Origin: Synergistaceae bacterium UBA6101
Lineage (GTDB): Bacteria > Synergistota > Synergistia > Synergistales > Synergistaceae
Assembly: GCA_002428495.1 (NCBI GenBank)
Contig: DIWR01000027.1
Location: 20,542-84,541, forward strand
Length of the DNA stretch: 64,000 nucleotides
Reading direction: 5' to 3'
Below the pieces are notes generated by a model. The model had not been told where the DNA came from, did not search any database, and saw only the letters and a list, made by a program, of their open reading frames with translations. The position numbers and the translations under genes are program-made. Shown here in pieces: positions 46,115 through 54,580 of the stretch; within the stretch, counting starts at the first letter, position 1, and every line of letters starts with the position of its first letter.

Positions 46115-47985
46115 TTTGATCTCTTAATGGCGCTGATTATGTTTTCCGGTGTAAGTCCGCATTCAGTCCACTGCTCTGATCTTGTTGCATGCGAGATGTA
46201 TCTGTCCGGTACGCCAATGTTGATGACCGTGCAGTTCGGATGGTTGTTGCATGCGTGATCCGATATTGCCTTTCCGGATCCCCCATTGAGGAAATTTTCT
46301 TCAGCTGTGACAACAATACTGTGCTCTTTAAGTATTTCAGAAATGCCGTCCATGTCCAAGGGTTTGATAAATCTAAGGTCAACTACAGTGGGCGTTATTC
46401 CTTCTTCGGCACGGAGTTTTTCAGCTGTTTTGAGCATGAGCTCAACGGTGCTGCCCACGCCGATAAGACATACGTTATTTCCGCTGGCCATTAGCTCTAT
46501 CTTTCCCCATCCTGCAGGGATCCTTTCCTGACTGTTCTCGGCCGGAATGGCTTGCGGCGCCTTCCCCCTCGGGTATCTGACAGCCATCGGGGAGTCCCTT
46601 TTCAGCCAGCCGTTAACAAAAAACCTCAGATCAGCAGCGTCTCTTGGCGCAGCAATAGTGATTTCAGGCAGTGCTCTTAACCATGGCACATCAAGCAGGC
46701 CATGGTGGGTCTCTCCATCCTCGCCGACAAGCCCTGCCCTGTCGATCCCAATAAGAACGGGCAGTTTTGAGAGGCATATATCGTGCATTACCTGATCTGC
46801 GGCTCTTTGAAGGAATGTAGAGTAAATACAAACTGCGGGTTTCATGCCTCCTGCTGCCATGCCTGCAGCAAAGGTCAGCATATGCTCCTCCGCAATTCCG
46901 ACATCGAAGAATCTGCCGGGGAATTTCTCTGCGAAACCGTTAAGCTTGGTCCCGTCTGTCATAGCAGCAGTGCAGACAGCAATACGCGGATCGTAACATG
47001 CTGCCTCTGTCAGGGTTCCGGACATCACTTCACTCCATGAAGGGAAAGAGGACTGTTTGTGATTTTGTGCTGCGTCCAGAAGAGTGTTCGGACCGATGCC
47101 GTGGAAGAATGGTGCGTTGTTCTCTGCTTCACAGCAACCCTTGCCTTTTTTCGTGAGGACATGTATCAGCACAGGTTCTTTATAATGCCTGGCAAGCCGG
47201 AAGACCTCCTCCATCTCCTCGATGTTATGTCCGTCAAAAGGCCCCCAATAGCTTATTCCGAGTTCTTCAAATATGTTTGTCGGGAGAAGGAGCGACTTAA
47301 GTTTGGACTTGATTTTTTTGAGTGCGTCCTCCAGTGCGTCTCCGCGTTTCAATGTATGGCACTGGTCCTTTATGAAATCTTTGACCTTAATGTACATCGG
47401 GTTAACAGAGAGGCGGGCCAAATGTCCGGCCATACCCCCGATCCTTGGGTTTATGGACATCTTGTTGTCATTAAGGACGATAATTATTTTTGTTTTGGTG
47501 CTTTCTACACAGTTGAGAGCTTCGAAAGAAACCCCGTTAAGAAGGGCTCCGTCACCTATCACTGCTACAACTTCATGCTTCTGGCGGCTTATGTCCCTTG
47601 CCTTGGCATAACCCATTGCGGCAGAAATGGATGTACTGCTGTGCCCCGTGGTGAAAAAATCGTAGGGGCTTTCACCCATTCGGGGAAAACCGGCGATCCC
47701 GCCTTTGGTCCTAAGTGTATGGAAGCGGTCCAGTCTCTTTGTAAGTATTTTATAAGCGTATGACTGGTGTCCAACGTCAAAAATAATTTTATCCCTGTCG
47801 GGGTCGAATGCCCTTAATAGGGCTACCGTGAGCTCCACAGCCCCCAGTGAGGAGGCGAGGTGTCCACCGTTCTTCAGTGTTACCTGAAGTATCATTTCCC
47901 TTATCTCACAGCTTAGTTTATTCAATTCACTGTAGGTGAGACCATTGAGACCTCTGAAATCCTTTACTGATCCAAGTATGCTCAT
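46111..47985 (-). CDS. dxs: 1-deoxy-D-xylulose-5-phosphate synthase
   Basis: First enzyme of the MEP isoprenoid pathway, joins pyruvate and glyceraldehyde-3-phosphate, 624 residues. Thiamine diphosphate motif GDGALLNGVSFEALN...NDNKMSI, IFDVGHQSYAYK near the start, the transketolase middle domain with GLVGEDGETHHG and the C-terminal domain ending near YISHATRSEQ. GGAGAG precedes ATG 47985. It stands upstream of tlyA-nadK-recN and downstream of ispA. Confidence 0.97.
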   Translation of the reverse strand: MSILGSVKDFRGLNGLTYSELNKLSCEIREMILQVTLKNGGHLASSLGAVELTVALLRAFDPDRDKIIFDVGHQSYAYKILTKRLDRFHTLRTKGGIAGFPRMGESPYDFFTTGHSSTSISAAMGYAKARDISRQKHEVVAVIGDGALLNGVSFEALNCVESTKTKIIIVLNDNKMSINPRIGGMAGHLARLSVNPMYIKVKDFIKDQCHTLKRGDALEDALKKIKSKLKSLLLPTNIFEELGISYWGPFDGHNIEEMEEVFRLARHYKEPVLIHVLTKKGKGCCEAENNAPFFHGIGPNTLLDAAQNHKQSSFPSWSEVMSGTLTEAACYDPRIAVCTAAMTDGTKLNGFAEKFPGRFFDVGIAEEHMLTFAAGMAAGGMKPAVCIYSTFLQRAADQVMHDICLSKLPVLIGIDRAGLVGEDGETHHGLLDVPWLRALPEITIAAPRDAADLRFFVNGWLKRDSPMAVRYPRGKAPQAIPAENSQERIPAGWGKIELMASGNNVCLIGVGSTVELMLKTAEKLRAEEGITPTVVDLRFIKPLDMDGISEILKEHSIVVTAEENFLNGGSGKAISDHACNNHPNCTVINIGVPDRYISHATRSEQWTECGLTPENIISAIKRSK

Positions 47986-48085
47986 TTAGAATCTCTCCAA
48001 GTTTGTATTATTGAAATCAGGCAGAAAGTCTGATTTATAGATGTCTGTCACTATCTTAGCATGGCGTCATAATTTTCTTATTAAA

Positions 48086-48994
48086 TTAATAGGTCCGCCT
48101 CAGGAGGTATTCCGTGAATTCAGGAAGAAAGTCATCCTCAGGAAGGATCTTCAGTATAGATTTCTTTGCAAGCATTGTCTCTTCTTCTGCCATTTTTGCG
48201 GCTATTTTCATCCCGTATACTGAGACATGGGTTATCTTTCCCTGTTCAGTATCCTTTCCGGGCGTTTTGCCGAGCTCTTCCGCTGTGCCGGATACATCGA
48301 GGATGTCGTCTATTATCTGGAATGCTGAACCTATATGTGTTCCATACTCGTAGCAGCAGCTGAGGACATTTTCATCGTCTGTTCCGAGTGCCGCGCCTGC
48401 TGTTACCGCTGCTCTTATCAACGTGCCGGTCTTGAGCGAGGCTATTTTTCTTACATAGTTGGGGTCAGTGGCTGCAGGGGCCGTGTCCATGTCAAGGACC
48501 TGCCCTCCGCATACGCCTGCCGGTCCTACAGCGCTGCTGAATATCTGCATTGCCCTCAGGAGCTTGTGATGTTCGATATTTTTGCTGTGGCAGAGGGGAA
48601 ATTCAAGCGAAAGTGCAAGCAGGGCATCGCCCGCAAGTACAGCAAAAGTTTCTCCAAAAACAGCATGGTTAGAGGGTTTTCCTCTCCGCATGTCGTCATC
48701 ATCCATACATGGAAGGTCGTCATGGATCAGAGTGGCTGTGTGGAGCATCTCAAATCCAAGAGCCAGCGGAAAAGCATCACGGAGATCACATCCGCATCTT
48801 TCTGCGGCAGCAAGGCAGAGTATTGGGCGCAGTCTCTTTCCTCCTGCGAAAAGAGAGTAGTCCATTGCCTGCTGTAGTTTTTCGGGAACGCCTTTGTTTC
48901 TCAGTTCTGAAGATACATCGAGATACTCTTCGAAAAAATCCCTGTATTTTTTAAGTTCTTTTTTTACCCTCAGATCCGCGTCCGTTTTGTCCAT
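48086..48994 (-). CDS. ispA: Polyprenyl synthetase (farnesyl/geranylgeranyl diphosphate synthase)
   Basis: 302 residues. First Asp-rich motif DDLPCMDDDDMRRGKPS binds Mg-diphosphate, the second is IIDDILDVSGT. GGKRLRPILCLAAAE is also typical. Adds isopentenyl units to allylic diphosphates; chain length is likely C15 or C20 judging from the residues before the first motif (HTATLIHDD), but this is not firm. It follows xseB by 2 bases, the usual xseB-ispA-dxs order. Confidence 0.94.
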   Translation of the reverse strand: MDKTDADLRVKKELKKYRDFFEEYLDVSSELRNKGVPEKLQQAMDYSLFAGGKRLRPILCLAAAERCGCDLRDAFPLALGFEMLHTATLIHDDLPCMDDDDMRRGKPSNHAVFGETFAVLAGDALLALSLEFPLCHSKNIEHHKLLRAMQIFSSAVGPAGVCGGQVLDMDTAPAATDPNYVRKIASLKTGTLIRAAVTAGAALGTDDENVLSCCYEYGTHIGSAFQIIDDILDVSGTAEELGKTPGKDTEQGKITHVSVYGMKIAAKMAEEETMLAKKSILKILPEDDFLPEFTEYLLRRTY

Positions 48995-48996
48995 TA

Positions 48997-49212
48997 TCAG
49001 GAATCCTCTTTCTTATGAGGATCGAATGGGACTTCCCCGTCATCGGTCAGCAAGGCTACTTTCTGTTTTGCTTCTTCTAAATAAGCCCGACAGTCCCTTA
49101 CCAGTCCTATCCCCTTCTCAAATTCTGAAAGGGCATCTTCCAGAGGAAGGGCGTCTCCTTCGAGCTTGCGCAATATTTTGTCCAGTTCTGCCATTTTTTC
49201 GCTGAAGTTCAT
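48997..49212 (-). CDS. xseB: Exodeoxyribonuclease VII small subunit
   Basis: 71 residues. The family pattern FSEKMAELDKILRKLEGDA, LPLEDALSEFEKGIGLVRDC fits XseB well. Partner of XseA in degrading single-stranded DNA; xseA is not next to it here. The AGGAAAATAT site precedes the ATG. It begins the leftward xseB-ispA-dxs-tlyA-nadK-recN run. Confidence 0.93.
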   Translation of the reverse strand: MNFSEKMAELDKILRKLEGDALPLEDALSEFEKGIGLVRDCRAYLEEAKQKVALLTDDGEVPFDPHKKEDS

Positions 49213-49235
49213 ATATTTTCCTCCAATACTTTTAG

Positions 49236-49265
49236 TTGCAAGATTTTCATATACTATGATACAAT
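49236..49265 (+). promoter_or_regulatory. Promoter of rpmB
   Basis: TTGCAA (49236-49241) and TACAAT (49260-49265), spacing 18, lie 40 bases before the rpmB start and diverge from xseB. Confidence 0.6.
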
Positions 49266-49305
49266 GCGTAGGTTGGATGTTCCAAGGTATAAGGGGGGAA
49301 TAAAA

Positions 49306-49500
49306 ATGTCCAGGTTATGTGATTGCTGCGGTCGCGGACCGACGACGGGAAATGCCGTTAGCCATTCTAACCGTCACACGAGGCGTCGTTGGCTCATAAA
49401 TCTTCAGAGTGTACGCATTGATGTGGGCGGCGGAGAGTCCCGTAAACTTCATATCTGCACGAAGTGCCTCCGTTCCGGTAAAGTCCAAAGAGCCGTTTAG
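49306..49500 (+). CDS. rpmB: 50S ribosomal protein L28 (zinc-ribbon form)
   Basis: 64 residues. MSRLCDCCGRGPTTGNAVSH and SNRHTRRRWLINLQ are L28 signatures. C5/C8 and C51/C54 form a zinc ribbon, so this is the Zn-binding version. ATG 49306 follows AAGGGGGGAAT; an upstream open frame is ignored because the family starts with MSRxCxxCG. It is a single rightward gene between two leftward operons; its stop codon lies inside the terminator stem. Confidence 0.97.
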   Translation: MSRLCDCCGRGPTTGNAVSHSNRHTRRRWLINLQSVRIDVGGGESRKLHICTKCLRSGKVQRAV

Positions 49501-49519
49501 TAAACGGCTCTTTTTTTTT
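49487..49519 (+). terminator. Strong terminator of rpmB
   Basis: AAAGAGCCGTTT (49487-49498) and AAACGGCTCTTT (49502-49513) pair over 12 bp with a 3-base loop, followed by T to 49519. The rpmB stop codon TAG (49498-49500) is in the hairpin. Confidence 0.95.
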
Positions 49520-49534
49520 GTCACTCTTTCCCTA

Positions 49535-51772
49535 TTAGTAGCCATTTTTCGCATCTATTATCATATCCCGCGCCTCATCCTCATCTACAAGGATCTCTCG
49601 CGGCTTCGATCCGTCTGCCGGACCGACGATACCAATCATTTCCATCATGTCTATCAGGCGTGATGCCCTCGAAAAACCTACCCTGAGCCTCCTCTGAAGA
49701 CCGCTTGCAGATGCGATGCCTGTTGACATCACAGTATCCACTGCGTCTTCCAGGAGGTCGTCGTCAAATGCAGCGGCGTTGTCTATGCCTGATGGTCCGC
49801 TCCCCTGTTTGTCTATTTCAATAAAATCAGGGAGGCCGAAAAGATTCACAAGGTAGTTGAGCCAGACGCAAAGCACCTGTTCATCGACCCATGGGGACTG
49901 GATCCTTATAGGTTTCGGGTGTCTGGTCGAGAGGAAGAGCATATCTCCCTTTCCGAGCAGTTTTTCTGCCCCTGAACAGTCTATTATCGTCCTCGAATCG
50001 ACGGAACTGGGAAGAGTAAAGGCGACTCTTGCCGGTATGTTCGCCTTGATAAGGCCTGTAATAACGTTGACAGAAGGCCTCTGCGTAGCAAGTATGAGAT
50101 GAATGCCCGTTGCTCTTGCCATCTGGGCGAGGCGGCATATGTATTCTTCAACTTCCTTTGGAGCCGTCATCATAAGGTCTGCAAGCTCATCTACCACTAT
50201 TACTATGTGCGGGAGTCTCTCCTTGCGTATGACCTTTTTGTTGAAATTTTCGAGATTCCTTACCCTTGCCTTTGCGAACATAGAGTAGCGGGATTCCATC
50301 TCTCTTATTGCCCATGCAAGGACATGGACAGCTTTTTTCGCGTCAGTCACCGGAGGCGTAAGAAGGTGTGGAAGCTTATCGTATATAGCCATTTCGACCC
50401 TCTTGGGGTCGACCAGAATCATCCTGAGCTCATCAGGTGCCCGCATTGAACAGAGACCGACTATACATGAGTTGATAAAAACGCTTTTACCTGAGCCTGT
50501 CGTTCCTGCAACAAGAAGATGAGGAAGCTCCTCAAGGCCTGTGATGACAGAATCACCGTTTACTGCTACTCCGAACGGCAGAGGCAGTGCCGCGTCTGAC
50601 TCCTGATAAGCAGGATCCTCAATGATGGTCCTGAGAGGGATGCCCCTGCGCCTGGGGTTAGGGATCTCTATACCTACGTAGGGTTTTCCCGGTATCGGAG
50701 CCTCTATCCTTAAACTTGGCACTGCCATGGCAAGTGCGATGTCATTTGAAAGCACGGCTACTTTATTGACTTTGATGCCGGGGGCAAGCTGGATCCTGAA
50801 CTGTATAACAGTCGGTCCGACAAGGATCTCTGCGAGTCTGGCATCAATGTTGAACTGTTTGAGGGCTTTTATTATCTTGTCACCCAGGGGCATGGATTTT
50901 TCTTCGTCCATCTCTCCCTCATGAGATTCTTCTTTTCCGAATATTTCGATCGGCGGAGGGAAAACTCCCTGCTCCACTCCATCATATAGGGGATCTTCGT
51001 CCAGGTTGAACTCAGGGTCCTGGATCTGTTCGCTGGAATACACAGATTCTTCTGATCCCTTCAGGCCCAGCCCTGTAACAGTGATCGGAGGCTGATCGAT
51101 CTCTTCTCCGTTCGGACCGAAGTAGTCAGATCCTTCGTATTCAGAAATATTAATTGCGTCATCCGGGGATATTTCTTTAGCTGCATGTCCCCCGAAGTCC
51201 TTTTCCTTTTTCCAAAAAAGAGCAAACAACGATGAACCGGGCAGTTTTATATGAGAAAATATCGGAATATTATAAAACAACATTGATATATATATAGAAA
51301 GAGCTCCTGCTATGAATGTGCCAAATGCTCCAAGCATGGAGAATGCGTGTTCAGCAAAAGAAGTACCGAAATTCCCCGGAGAAAGCCAGATGGGATAGTT
51401 TGCGCGGTCAGAAGTCATGGTATTGAGCCCCAGAAGCAGGGATGCCGTGAAAAACAAAAGCAGGGTGCCCGCAGACTGCCTGATCAGATTAGGCACCTTT
51501 CTTGAAAGGAGCTTTGAAATACTGAAATATAGTGCAAAAAGAATTGGTATTATCGAGGATCCGCCGATCGTTCCAAGGATCGCTGAAGAGATACTCTGTC
51601 CCAGAGTGCCGGTCCAGGGAGTGTAAAAAGATGCTGTAAGGTAAATGGAAATCAGCACAAGGACAATGTAAGCAAGCTTTGTCCATGCTCCGCCGTCTGT
51701 CAGTTTTGTCTTTGTTTTTGGCTGACGTACAGCTGGTTTTTCAACCCTCTTGCTTTTTTTTTCGAAGATCAT
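49535..51772 (-). CDS. ftsK: DNA translocase FtsK
   Basis: 745 residues. Four N-terminal membrane spans (about residues 25-175), an acidic linker, then the RecA-like motor: YVGIEIPNPRRRGIPLRT (alpha domain), Walker A GTTGSGKSVF, Walker B VIVVDELADLMM, ATQRPSVNVITGLIKAN, and a C-terminal winged-helix gamma domain (STGIASASGLQRRLRVGFSR) that reads oriented DNA motifs. It resolves chromosomes at division. ATG 51772 is preferred over GTG 51784 as it follows the tldD stop by one base and has GAGG 6 bases ahead. The linker is short, closer to SpoIIIE than to E. coli FtsK. Confidence 0.95.
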   Translation of the reverse strand: MIFEKKSKRVEKPAVRQPKTKTKLTDGGAWTKLAYIVLVLISIYLTASFYTPWTGTLGQSISSAILGTIGGSSIIPILFALYFSISKLLSRKVPNLIRQSAGTLLLFFTASLLLGLNTMTSDRANYPIWLSPGNFGTSFAEHAFSMLGAFGTFIAGALSIYISMLFYNIPIFSHIKLPGSSLFALFWKKEKDFGGHAAKEISPDDAINISEYEGSDYFGPNGEEIDQPPITVTGLGLKGSEESVYSSEQIQDPEFNLDEDPLYDGVEQGVFPPPIEIFGKEESHEGEMDEEKSMPLGDKIIKALKQFNIDARLAEILVGPTVIQFRIQLAPGIKVNKVAVLSNDIALAMAVPSLRIEAPIPGKPYVGIEIPNPRRRGIPLRTIIEDPAYQESDAALPLPFGVAVNGDSVITGLEELPHLLVAGTTGSGKSVFINSCIVGLCSMRAPDELRMILVDPKRVEMAIYDKLPHLLTPPVTDAKKAVHVLAWAIREMESRYSMFAKARVRNLENFNKKVIRKERLPHIVIVVDELADLMMTAPKEVEEYICRLAQMARATGIHLILATQRPSVNVITGLIKANIPARVAFTLPSSVDSRTIIDCSGAEKLLGKGDMLFLSTRHPKPIRIQSPWVDEQVLCVWLNYLVNLFGLPDFIEIDKQGSGPSGIDNAAAFDDDLLEDAVDTVMSTGIASASGLQRRLRVGFSRASRLIDMMEMIGIVGPADGSKPREILVDEDEARDMIIDAKNGY

Positions 51773-51773
51773 C

Positions 51774-53144
51774 TCAGGCCTCACTACCTCCTACAGTCAT
51801 CCCTTCGATCAGCATTGATGGCTGTCCGTCAGTAACAGGTACCCCCTGCCCTGATTTTCCGCAGACACCGGGATCCATGTAAAGGTCTTTTCCCAGTGAA
51901 ATTATATTTTGCAGCACATCGGGTCCGTTGCCCGTGAGTATTGCACCCTTTACAGGGTGTGATACCTTACCCTTTTTAATTATATACGCTTCTGAGACAT
52001 AAAAGACAAAATCCCCGGTAGTAGGGTTGACTTCCCCTCCCCCCATCTTTTTGACCAGAAGTCCGCTGTCGGTCTGAGCCAGCATCGACTCAAAATTGGA
52101 ATCTCCCGGAGCGAGAAGAGTGTTGCTCATCCTTGGCACAGGGATGTTCCTGTATGACTGCCTCCTGCCGTTTCCTGTAAGAGGAAGGTCCGACGTACCG
52201 GCAGAAAGTATGTCGGTCAGATAAGCCTTTAATACTCCATTTTCGATCAGTACGTTCCTCCTGGCAGGAGTTCCTTCGTCATCAAATCTGTATGAGCCGT
52301 AGAGGCACGGGATCGTAGGGTCATCTATCATAGTCACCGAATCATGGGCCACTTTTTCTCCGATCTTGTCCCTGTATATTGAATGGTCCTTTTCTACTAT
52401 ATCAGCTTCCAGGCCATGTCCGCATGCTTCGTGGATAATTGTGCCGCCGGCCTCTCCGGCCAGCAGGACTTTCATCTTTCCTGCCGGGCATGGTTTTGCC
52501 TCAAGCATAAGAAGGGCTCTGTCAAGCGCGGCGAAAGCGATCTTCTGCGGGTCCGAACCCGACCAGAAATCAGGGTGCGGGACCGCCATGCAGCGTCTCT
52601 CCGAGGCGGTCTGAAGTGTTCCGTCTTTTTCCGCTATTATCTGCGCGGAAAAACTGCAGTATGTTCTGGTGTCCTCGGCACAAATGCCGTCAGACCTAAT
52701 TATCAGGACATTTCTCTTTGAGATGCTGTATCTGAAGGCTGCCTGTCTTACATATTTGGAACTTTTCCTTATCTTATGATCGAGCTCTTTCATATAACCG
52801 ATCTCCGGAGGCGAGATATGTTCCTCCATAGTCAGGATGGGGTCCCTGCCCTTTTCGGTATTCAGGGCTGATGTACCGAATGCAGAGGTCTCAGCTTCAG
52901 AAATGATCTGTGATATGCCTGATACCGAGGTGCCGGGGGAATGAGAATAAAATGTTTTGTCCCCTGCGATGATCCTTGCTCCTGAACCGTCAGTGTTGGA
53001 GGATGAGAGTTCTTCTATCCTGCCGTCTTCATAGTGTGCCGAGTGTGCGGTTCCGGCCTGAATAAAAACGTCAGCGTGCACGGCTCCTTTTTTATGCGTT
53101 TCGGTAAGTTTCTGCCGGATAATTTCAATTTGTTTTTCCTGCAT
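51774..53144 (-). CDS. tldD: TldD-type metalloprotease
   Basis: 456 residues. The zinc-binding HEACGH motif is at residues 238-243, and the C-terminal part has VKKMGGGEVNPTTGDFVF and GPDVLQNIISLG, as in TldD. TldD acts with TldE (PmbA) as a heterodimeric peptidase that degrades unfolded or bacteriocin-like peptides. No tldE gene is found next to it or elsewhere in the window. It overlaps neither neighbour; ftsK follows after one base and a small conserved gene precedes it. Confidence 0.93.
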   Translation of the reverse strand: MQEKQIEIIRQKLTETHKKGAVHADVFIQAGTAHSAHYEDGRIEELSSSNTDGSGARIIAGDKTFYSHSPGTSVSGISQIISEAETSAFGTSALNTEKGRDPILTMEEHISPPEIGYMKELDHKIRKSSKYVRQAAFRYSISKRNVLIIRSDGICAEDTRTYCSFSAQIIAEKDGTLQTASERRCMAVPHPDFWSGSDPQKIAFAALDRALLMLEAKPCPAGKMKVLLAGEAGGTIIHEACGHGLEADIVEKDHSIYRDKIGEKVAHDSVTMIDDPTIPCLYGSYRFDDEGTPARRNVLIENGVLKAYLTDILSAGTSDLPLTGNGRRQSYRNIPVPRMSNTLLAPGDSNFESMLAQTDSGLLVKKMGGGEVNPTTGDFVFYVSEAYIIKKGKVSHPVKGAILTGNGPDVLQNIISLGKDLYMDPGVCGKSGQGVPVTDGQPSMLIEGMTVGGSEA

Positions 53145-53161
53145 TTTTTCTCTCCTGTCGG

Positions 53162-53389
53162 TCAGCTGACATTTATGATATTTATCTCCAGTCCCTCATT
53201 CTTCAGGCCTTCTATGCATCCCAGCATGTCTCCCAAAAGTTCTGAAGGCGTGAAGACCGTTACCTCTCCCATTTTGGGGTCGTCTGTTCTCAGGAGTCCA
53301 AGGCCTTCGCATGCGTCTATAGTCCAGCTGATATAGTATATATCCTTTTGAGGCACCTTAAGCGAGATCACGCTCAGCTGAGGCTTCAC
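53162..53389 (-). CDS. Small conserved protein, DUF4911-like
   Basis: 75 residues, no signal peptide or membrane span. Short, acidic, with KDIYYISWTIDACEGLGLLRT near the middle and a LEINIINVS end; this pattern recalls the DUF4911 family of small proteins in anaerobes, from memory and not verified. It overlaps the mltG stop by 4 bases, so it is translated with mltG and tldD. Function unknown; an RNA- or protein-binding ACT-like small fold is conceivable. Confidence 0.7.
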   Translation of the reverse strand: MKPQLSVISLKVPQKDIYYISWTIDACEGLGLLRTDDPKMGEVTVFTPSELLGDMLGCIEGLKNEGLEINIINVS

Positions 53390-54393
53390 TCTGTCCTCTC
53401 CCTCTGTTTTCTAAGATGTTCTTCGTATGTCCTGCTGAATATGTGTCTTCCTTCTGAAGTTGCAAAGAAAAAAAGATAGTCTGTCTTAGCGGGCTGAAGC
53501 GCGCTTAACCATGAATCCTCCGAAGGTACTGATATCGGTCCCGGAGGAAGTCCGCTGTTTCTGTAAGTGTTGTAAGGGGAATCGATCTCCAGGTCCTTGT
53601 ATGTAAGGCTTTTCTTTTTTATTCCCAGTTCGTCCCAGCAATAGATAACGGTCGCGCATGACTGGAGGGGCATCCATTTGTCTATCCTGTTTAAGAATAT
53701 CCCTGCAAGTATTGGACGTTCCTCTTTTATCTTTGCCTCGCCCTCTACAATGGAAGCGAGTATCCCTCTCTGAGAAGTGAACTTCTTGTCCGCGTTTTCA
53801 GGGAGGAACTTCCCCACCCTTTCCATCCAGAGCCTTGATGCCCTCTGTACAGTCTGCGCTCCGATACTGTTGCCCGGAGCCAGTGAATAAGTTTCAGGCA
53901 ATAAAAAGACTATCCTGTCCCTTGGATCATCCGGCAGCAGGCCATGAAGCTCAGAAGGGAAATTATTCTTTTCAGAGAGAGCCTTTAAAAGTCCGTCATC
54001 ACCTTCAGGGAGTCTCAGTGCGGCGTTAATTGCACTGTACCTTGTTCCGGGTATTATCGTTACGTTATAAGTCACCGGTCTGGCTGCCTTAAGCTGGTTT
54101 GCCACAGTGATCTCATCACCGGGGGCAATAAGGTATGTTCCAGGCTTGAGAGTCCTGTCGATCTCAAGCTTGATCATCCATTTGATAAGCTTATTGGCAT
54201 CTTTGACCACGCCTGCCTCATTCAGCGCCTTTGCGGCCTGTCCGGCAGACATCCCACCTGTTATTGTGACTTCGATCTTTTTTGATGAGTAAGCGAACAT
54301 ATCAGGATATATGGCTGGCATAACAAAGCAAAGGAAACAGAAAAGTATCAAGGCTGTTACAGATGGTATCAGGTCTTTTGTCCTGTTCGTCAA
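53386..54393 (-). CDS. mltG: Endolytic murein transglycosylase MltG (YceG family)
   Basis: 335 residues. N-terminal span at about residues 10-29, a LysM-like region, then the YceG catalytic domain with E217 in ASIVEGEAKIKEERP, LAGIFLNRIDKWMPLQS, and SPYNTYRNSGLPPGPIS. MltG cuts nascent glycan strands and sets their length. TTG 54393 is chosen since AGGAGA at 54401-54406 lies 7 bases before it; upstream codons would add an unlikely Cys/Trp-rich tail ahead of the membrane span. It heads the leftward mltG-DUF-tldD-ftsK operon. Confidence 0.93.
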   Translation of the reverse strand: MTNRTKDLIPSVTALILFCFLCFVMPAIYPDMFAYSSKKIEVTITGGMSAGQAAKALNEAGVVKDANKLIKWMIKLEIDRTLKPGTYLIAPGDEITVANQLKAARPVTYNVTIIPGTRYSAINAALRLPEGDDGLLKALSEKNNFPSELHGLLPDDPRDRIVFLLPETYSLAPGNSIGAQTVQRASRLWMERVGKFLPENADKKFTSQRGILASIVEGEAKIKEERPILAGIFLNRIDKWMPLQSCATVIYCWDELGIKKKSLTYKDLEIDSPYNTYRNSGLPPGPISVPSEDSWLSALQPAKTDYLFFFATSEGRHIFSRTYEEHLRKQRERTE

Positions 54394-54431
54394 AAAATTC
54401 TCTCCTAACTCTCCACAGCTTGCCCAATGTT

Positions 54432-54456
54432 TGTACGTACACACGTAGGAATTATA
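54432..54456 (-). promoter_or_regulatory. Candidate mltG promoter with palindrome at its start site
   Basis: TATAAT on the minus strand (54456-54451) is a perfect -10 box but no clear -35 was found. The palindrome TGTACGTACA at 54432-54441 lies just downstream, near the expected transcription start, where a bound protein would block initiation. Confidence 0.4.
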
Positions 54457-54480
54457 CCTTCAATGGCGGGAAGGAGAAAT

Positions 54481-54500
54481 AGTGAGTTTTAGTGAGTTTT
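54481..54500. repeat. Tandem direct repeat AGTGAGTTTT x2
   Basis: Two exact copies of AGTGAGTTTT sit back to back, 10 bases upstream of the -35 box of the serine operon promoter. A 10-bp period places both on one face of the helix, as for an activator site. Confidence 0.6.
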
Positions 54501-54510
54501 TAAAAAATGC

Positions 54511-54539
54511 TTGACATTTAGTTCTAAGGAGAGTATATA
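54511..54539 (+). promoter_or_regulatory. Consensus promoter of the serine biosynthesis operon
   Basis: Perfect TTGACA (54511-54516) and TATATA (54534-54539) with 17-base spacing. Transcription would start near 54546, 35 bases before the leader peptide and about 270 bases before the first structural gene. Confidence 0.85.
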
Positions 54540-54580
54540 TGTTAACCATTCAATGGGGAAACAGGAAAGGAGCGCTTTGA

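Noticed and set aside
47059..47763. 234-codon frame opposite dxs
   Set aside because: Antisense to a clear dxs coding region; Cys/His-rich composition without family features.
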